This document shows, in pieces, positions 58,529-64,000 of a DNA stretch of 64,000 nt (the stretch's first letter is position 1; each line of letters begins with the position of its first letter). A model generated the notes under the pieces. The model was given only the letters and a program-made list of their open reading frames with translations. It made no database searches and had not been told where the DNA came from. This stretch comes from Dasypus novemcinctus (lineage: Eukaryota > Chordata > Mammalia > Cingulata > Dasypodidae), in assembly GCF_030445035.2 (NCBI RefSeq), contig NC_080676.1:11508940-11572939 (forward strand), written 5' to 3'. Position numbers and translations under genes: made by a program.

Positions 58529-59046
58529 ATTTTGTTAATTGTCTATCGCTGTGCCACAAATTACCCCGTGACTTTGAGGCTGAAAACAATCAACACATGA
58601 TCTCACACTTTCTGTGGGCCGGGGCTCCCGGCTTGGTGGGGGCCCCTGGTGCAGGGTCTCTCACCGGTTGTGGTGGAGCTGTCAGCTGGTCCTGCAATCA
58701 CCTCTGAGCTCCCCAGCTCACTCAAGCAGCTGTAGGCAGACTCAGTTCCTTGCTGCTTATTGGCAGGAGGGCTCCATCAGTTCCTAGCCACGTGGGCCTC
58801 TCCATAGGGCAGATCACAACATGGCAGCTGGCTTCACCTGAGCCAAGGTGAGAAGAGCCAGAGAGGGCAAGCAGGACCAGAAGCCAAAGGCTTTTTGTAA
58901 TCTCATCTCAGAAGTGTCATCCTGTAACTTTGACGGTATCCTATTTGTTAGAACCAAGTCACGCTGAGCCCACACTCGAAGGGAGGGGATTAATATAAGG
59001 GTACACATACCAGTGGCAAAGGACTCTTTGGAGGCTGCCTACCACA
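58529..59046 (+). mobile_element. Ancient LTR-like repeat with TG...CA ends
   Basis: It begins 'tgttaattgtctatcgctgt' and contains 'cacgtgggcctctccatagg', 'gatcacaacatggcagctgg' and 'cccacactcgaagggagggg', ending 'ggctgcctaccacaca'. I recognise this as a common old mammalian LTR-like element but will not assign the family. Confidence 0.65.
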
Positions 59047-59099
59047 CAGGTGTATTCTATATTTATATCCAGAGATGCCTTTGAAACAACAGCAACAAC

Positions 59100-59500
59100 A
59101 ACACAAAGTTCCGTGCGTTGCTTTCGTCACACAGCAATGTATCTGGGAGCAATTTCCAAGTCAGTACAGAAAGATCACTGTCACTCCTCTAATAGTAGCA
59201 TAGCATTTCAGCCCCACGTCCACCCTGAGCATTCTTTGGATATGTGAGACTGATTAAATGGTTCCTTGTTGATGGATGCTTGGGGCGTTTGTTTCTTTTG
59301 CTACAATGATCTTTGCTGTGCATATTCCTTGCTTGCATGAGGGTGCATCTCGAAGGTCAATTCCTGCTGATACAATGGCTGGGTCAAAGGGCATGTGCAG
59401 TAACATTAAATCTAGTGAAGCGATGGCCAAATTGTCATCAAAGGGATTTGTACCAATTTGTTTTCCAACCCCAAAGGATGCAAATTATATGTATCACCAC
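59100..59500 (-). repeat. Old LINE-1 3' region, antisense
   Basis: The text 'ggctgggtcaaagggcatgt', 'gcaatgtatctgggagc' and 'ggatttgtaccaatttg' follows an antisense L1M 3' region. Confidence 0.55.
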
Positions 59501-60910
59501 ACTTTTTTGAAGCATTTTTTTCACACGTCATGAAAAAGGAAAAATCAAGGGAAAAAACTGTAAAATCTAAATCAGACAAATTGCAGTCATTAACTTTTAT
59601 TAATGCAAAGTGGAACGAGGCCCTGTTGCAATGTTCATTTAATTTGATTTGGATTCACCTATGTATTTTCTTAGTATAATATGTAAATAAGAGTGACACA
59701 CCCAGTGATCTACTCTGGCTCCACTACAAGCTAAGATAAGGTTTCCCGCTCTGAGAGAAGTGCAGCTCTTCTAGCAGCACTCAGCAGTTAGCTTATCAGA
59801 TTCCAACTTCCTCTGGAGGACAATGAGTAGCAAACAAAGGTTACATCAAATAATTATTTACTTTGGAAACTTTACAGCTTCGGTCATTTTTATTTTTTCT
59901 CCTGCTTCAGGCACTAGAAAGATGGAGAATGCGGGGGTGAAAGAAGTCTTACCACCCAGATATACCTCAGATAGTCCAACTCCCCTCCAAATTCTGGAAT
60001 CCTTTCTACCACCAGTCAGCTTCTATCTATGTATTTTCACTGAGACATACTTGTTTCATTAAGGTAGACTGTTCCATTGTTAAACAGTTTCAGTGCTAAA
60101 AAAAAAAAAAGATTTTGTGCATTGAGTTGAAATCAGAAACCTGGGGCTCTGTCACCATTCAGCGCTTCCTTGTCTGCCTTAGGGAGGAACAAGCAAAAAT
60201 TCCTTGAAAACAGATCCCAGAGCTTCCTCAAGTTTGCTTTTCTCTAGACTGACAGCTTTGACCTACATCATTCCATCTTCCCCAAAATTGATTTCCAGGC
60301 ACACCACCACACTGATTCTTCTCTGAACACATTCCTGTTCGAAGGTTTGAAAAAATATCAAGCATGCAGACTCCATAATGCCAGTTTTTCTGGTGCGCCC
60401 CATGATACAGGTGCATTTTTAAGACCATTGATTGAAGTATGCATAACAGAGCTGTTGTGAATTCAAGAATTGTAGCCTATTGATCGTGGTAGCATCTCCA
60501 AATATTTGCAAACTAGTTGTGCATGTGAGTGAGACCTACTAATCACACACTCCACAGTTGCTCTTAGCCCACGCCCCAAACACCACCCTGGCAATCCCGT
60601 TCAGAGCCTCTGGGCACAGGTGATTAGACCAGGAAAGAGCAGCTAGCCCAAGCCAGACTAGTCAGAAACGCATGCCTGAGAGTTTGGAATTTGGTACCAG
60701 AAACTTTTTGTTAGTCGTGTGTACGGGTAAAAATGCAGGGATGTATGGCAGGCACCGTCATCGGGACTGGGATTCAGCAATATCTCTTCCCTCCTGGATA
60801 TTACAGTCTACTGAGAAGCAGAGCAAGTCTCACTGTAGAGAAATTATTTCTAATACTTTTATCATCGCTAATATTTTACAGACCGTTCTTTCCTAAATTA
60901 ACAGCATTGT
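59501..60910. other. No recognised feature
   Basis: Unique-looking sequence with AT-rich and mixed parts. No gene or clear repeat. Confidence 0.4.
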
Positions 60911-61948
60911 TGTGGCAGTTTGATATTATTTATGAATTCCAAAAGGATACATGATTATGTTTGTTAACTGGTCTTTTCTTCTGAGCGTGACAACCCTTTG
61001 ATTATATTAGATTCAGCTGAGATGGCTTTGATTAAATTATGTTAAGATTAGGACTCTGAATTCATTAGGGCATGCAGGGTTGAGGCCCACCCCCGTTGGT
61101 AGGCTATGTAAACAGATGTTCAGTCAAGAACACACACCGGGAAGCTGACTTGGCCCAGTGGATAGGGCATCCGTCTACCACATGGGAGGTCCACAGTTCA
61201 AACCCCGGGCCTCCCTGACCCATGTGCAGCTGATCTATGTGCAGTGCTGATGCGCGTAAGGAGTGTCCTGCCATACAGGGCTGCCCCCCCCAGGGGAGCC
61301 CATGTGCAAGGAGTGCACCCCGAAAGGAGAGCTGCCCAGTGCGAAAGAAAGTGCAGCCTGCCCAGGAATGGTGCCACATACACCGAGAGCTGACTCAGCA
61401 AGATGACTCAACAAAAAGAGTCACAGATTCCCGTGCTGTTGACAACAGAAGTGGACAAAGAAGATGCAGCAAATAGACACAGCGAACAGACAACTGGGGC
61501 AGGGGTGGGGCTATGGGGGAGGGGAGAGAAATAAATAAAATAAATCTTTAAAAAAAAAAAGAACACACAGAAGTACATACCCAGGAGAACACAGACGAAT
61601 AGCGACAGCTCCATAGACACAGCAGAGGCCCTGGAAAGAGAGATGAGCCTGCAGCTGCAGCCAAGCCTGGAGAGAAATGACTCCTGGGAGAGAGACGAGC
61701 CTTTTGCCAGCCCAAAGCTGAGACTGGAAGAAGCTGGGACCATGGCGCCTTAGAGGGAGAGGAAGGCTGAGCCCTCGCAGACATCGGCAGCCGTCTTGCT
61801 CCAACGCGTGGCAACAGACTTTGATGAGGGAAGTGACTTACTCTTCAGGGCCTTGTGACTGTAAGCGTCTACCCCAAATAAATGACCTTTATAAAAGCCA
61901 ACAGATTTCTGGTACCTTGCATCAGCACCCCTTTAGCTGATGAATACA
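60911..61948 (+). mobile_element. Solo LTR of the TGTGGCAG family, interrupted by a SINE
   Basis: It starts TGTGGCAGTTTGATATTA and ends 'cagcacccctttagctgatg' followed by AATACA. Without the SINE and its duplication it is about 605 bp. Flanking ATTGT (60906-60910) and ACTGT (61949-61953) make an imperfect 5-bp target duplication. It contains 'ccccaaataaatgaccttta' near the end, a likely polyadenylation region. No coding content. Confidence 0.85.
61126..61569 (+). repeat. DAS-SINE, sense, inside an LTR, 11-bp target duplications
   Basis: The element runs from 61137 (CCGGGAAGCTGACTTGGCCC) through B-box GGTTCAAACCCC-like sequence (one base differs) to an A-tail. AAGAACACACA is duplicated at 61126-61136 and 61559-61569. 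It is younger than the LTR it interrupts. Confidence 0.94.
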
Positions 61949-61953
61949 ACTGT

Positions 61954-62313
61954 ATACCATGGCTTTTTATCACATTTAACGTCCTTGTCTAGGTTATTTT
62001 TCAGCATGTTATTCAGCACCAGTGCTAGCGGAATCACTTGATGAAAGCTTGCTTTGCGAAAACAGGATATTAGAAAGATTTTTAATAATAACAATGAATG
62101 GGACAAGAGCACCACAATCACTCACAAAAGTTCAAGTGTGTGTTCACAGGGACCTACAAAGGATGATGGTTGTTTTTGTTTACCAGCCGCAGTAGGCCAC
62201 CACATGGCAAAATACTAAATGAGGTTTACAGTCCATTGAACCTGCCTGCATGGAAATTACACAATTTTTTGAAAAAAATTTCAAATTGGGAATAAGAGAA
62301 GATTAGTATTATT
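61954..62313. other. No recognised feature
   Basis: Unique-looking stretch between two SINE-bearing regions; nothing recognised. Confidence 0.4.
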
Positions 62314-62751
62314 TAAAAATTGTAGGGAAGCAGACTTGGCCCAATGGATAGGGCGTCCGTCTACCACATGGGAGGTCCACGGTTCAAACCCTGGGTCTCC
62401 TTGACCTGTGTGGAGCTGGCCCATGCGCAGTGCTGATGCGCGCAAGGAGTGCCCAGCCACGCAGGGGTGTCCCCCGCGTAGGGGAGCCCCACGTGCAAGG
62501 AGTGCGCCCCATAAGGAGAGCCACCCAGCACAAAAGGAAGTGCAGCCTGCCCAGGAATGGTGCCTCCCACACGGAGAGCTGACACAACAAGATGACGCAG
62601 CAAAAAGAAACACAGATTCCCGTGCTGCTGATAAGGATAGAAGCAGTCACAGAAGAACACACAGCAAATGGACACAGAGAGCAGACAACTGGGAGGGGGG
62701 TGAAGGGGAGAGAAATTAAAAAAAAAATATTAAAAAAAAATAAAAATTGTA
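62314..62751 (+). repeat. DAS-SINE, sense, 11-bp target duplications
   Basis: A full-length copy with head GGGAAGCAGACTTGGCCCAA from 62325, an A-box-like TGGCCCAATGG and a B-box-like GGTTCAAACCC about 45 bp apart (a Pol III internal promoter layout), then a G+C-rich body and an A/T-rich tail. TAAAAATTGTA is duplicated at 62314-62324 and 62741-62751. Confidence 0.95.
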
Positions 62752-62919
62752 CATGAAGGGAGACTTTTCAGTCTGTTTCAAATTAGCATAATTTGAATTT
62801 TCTTAAAATGTAACAAAACTGTGCTAGGATCTCCCTGAGCCACCTCTAGCAGCTCTGGGACTTAGCTCCAGAGATAAAATCTTGAAAGTCGGGCAGACAC
62901 ACCCAATGGTTCTATAGCA

Positions 62920-63115
62920 TCCTTCATGAGGCCTTTCCTGGCCCCGCTCAGGCAGTGCCAGTCTTCTTCTAAAAGAGGTCTCAAAGGACCACCTCTGATG
63001 TTTATTTCATTCACTAACACATACTTACCGCGTGCCTGCAGTGTGCTTACTCTGGTCTGTTTTAGGCCCTGCGGAAACAGCAGTGAACAAGCCAGACTAA
63101 AATGTCAGCCTGTTA
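62920..63115. repeat. L2 LINE fragments
   Basis: A sense scrap ('catgaggcctttcctggccc') is followed by antisense L2 3' text ('tgcttactctggtctgtttt', 'gaaacagcagtgaacaagcc'). Confidence 0.55.
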
Positions 63116-63339
63116 CTGTGACACATCTATCCACTTCATCGCCCAGTAAACCCTTTGGCCGCTGGGACCCGTCTCGTTGCATCTTCACGGGAAGCATGCT
63201 TTGCACCTGTTGAGTCTCAGAACTCAATGTATTAGAGATGACTGTATTTATTAGGACAATTCCCACGTCAGTTATCCAGTGAGAGCAGAGCTGTGCCCTG
63301 GCAGCTGGGAACGAAACACAGGTGCAGAAGGGTCATTAA

Positions 63340-63800
63340 AGATCCTGTGCTAGAATGAATAATGGTCCTCCAAAGATGTCCATGTCCTAAACCCTGGAAC
63401 CTGCGAGTGGCAAAAGGGCTTTGTAGATGTGATTAAGAATCTTGAGATGGGGAGATTATCCAAGATTATCCCAATGGGACCAATGTAATCACCAGGGTCC
63501 TTATAAGGGGGAGATAGTAGTGTTACACAAGGCCTGAAGTGGGGGGTGGGGGCAGTGAGGTGAGGGGTGGGGGAAGATGCCTGGAAGACAGAGGATGGCG
63601 CTGTGAGGCAAGAAGTATGGGTAACCTGTAGTAGCTGGAAAAGGCAAGGAAAGAGATTCTTTCCCAGAACCTCTAAAGGGAATGCAGTTCCACAGACACG
63701 TTTTTAGATTTCTGACCTCCAGAACTGTAAAACAACAAATTCGTGTTGTTCCAAACCTCTAAATTTGTGTTAATGTGTAATAGTAGCCCTAGGAAATAAA
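63340..63800 (+). mobile_element. MLT1-type MaLR LTR
   Basis: The order 'ccaaagatgtccatgtccta', 'tttgtagatgtgattaagaa', 'gagatggggagattatccaa', 'gaccaatgtaatcaccaggg' and 'tctgacctccagaactgtaa' is diagnostic of MLT1-class LTRs. A G-rich patch (63540-63575) sits in the middle. Confidence 0.82.
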
Positions 63801-64000
63801 TACAGATCGCTACCTGTCCTCTTTCTAATCTGCCCTCTATCTTGTCCATTCTCCTGGTGTGCAGAGCAGGCCATTTCTACTTTGTTTCCTTATTTTCCCA
63901 GGTCATGGAGGTGTCCTCCTGGTTTACTGATCTTTACACAAGTCTGTAACAGTGCTATTCTAACAGGATTGGCTGACCATTGGCATTCTTTGGCATATCT
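63801..64000. other. No recognised feature
   Basis: End of window; nothing recognised. Confidence 0.4.

Noticed and set aside
62325-62400. tRNA gene
   Set aside because: The tRNA-like head has A- and B-box-like sequence but is the 5' part of a SINE with A-tail and target duplication, and it lacks a complete cloverleaf.

Overview
The window is mammalian nuclear DNA, and the repeats point to a xenarthran (armadillo, sloth or anteater lineage, most likely armadillo). Seven or eight insertions are tRNA-derived SINEs of the xenarthran DAS-SINE type (cores such as GGCCCAGTGGATAGGGCGTC followed by a GGTTCAAACC B-box). They sit in a background of pan-mammalian MIR, L2, MER5-like and MLT1-like fossils and younger LINE-1 copies. 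The species call is an inference from repeat families.

Only one intact protein-coding gene is recognised: the single-exon gene PAQR9 (progestin and adipoQ receptor 9) on the minus strand, CDS 17135-18253, 372 codons. It lies in a CpG island of about 2.2 kb (about 17.1-19.35 kb) that also holds its 5' leader, its likely promoter and a possible 113-codon upstream ORF. Two ribosomal-protein processed pseudogenes are present: a badly decayed RPL35 copy (minus, about 49.97-50.35 kb) and a better preserved RPL7A copy (plus, 52.10-53.24 kb) with target-site duplications, one frameshift and one nonsense codon.

Layout: 1-7.5 kb holds old LINE fragments, a gene-less ('orphan') CpG island at about 2.45-2.9 kb, one SINE and a three-level nest of elements. 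7.5-17 kb is repeat-poor, AT-rich flank downstream of PAQR9. 17-19.4 kb is PAQR9 and its CpG island. 19.4-30 kb is mostly single-copy upstream flank with a few MIR/L2 fossils and some candidate regulatory motifs (an AGGTCA everted repeat, a CTCF-like site, a CRE plus TATA arrangement). 30.5-39 kb is a deep nest of LINE-1: an old sense-strand L1 interrupted by a 5-kb antisense L1/SINE composite, which itself contains another L1 insertion. 39.3-45.5 kb is mixed, with a perfect 98-bp tandem duplication and a long L2 split by a SINE. 45.6-64 kb is repeat-dense: L1, solo LTRs, SINEs, DNA-transposon fossils and the two pseudogenes.

I found no CRISPR, operon, functional RNA gene or obviously new biological system. 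The observations most worth checking are the SINE/L1 composite with one shared 15-bp target duplication, the orphan CpG island, the PAQR9 upstream ORF, the motif cluster at 24.7-25.5 kb, the long 3' UTR carried by the RPL7A pseudogene, and the exact 98-bp duplication. Repeat family names were assigned by recognition, without a library search.
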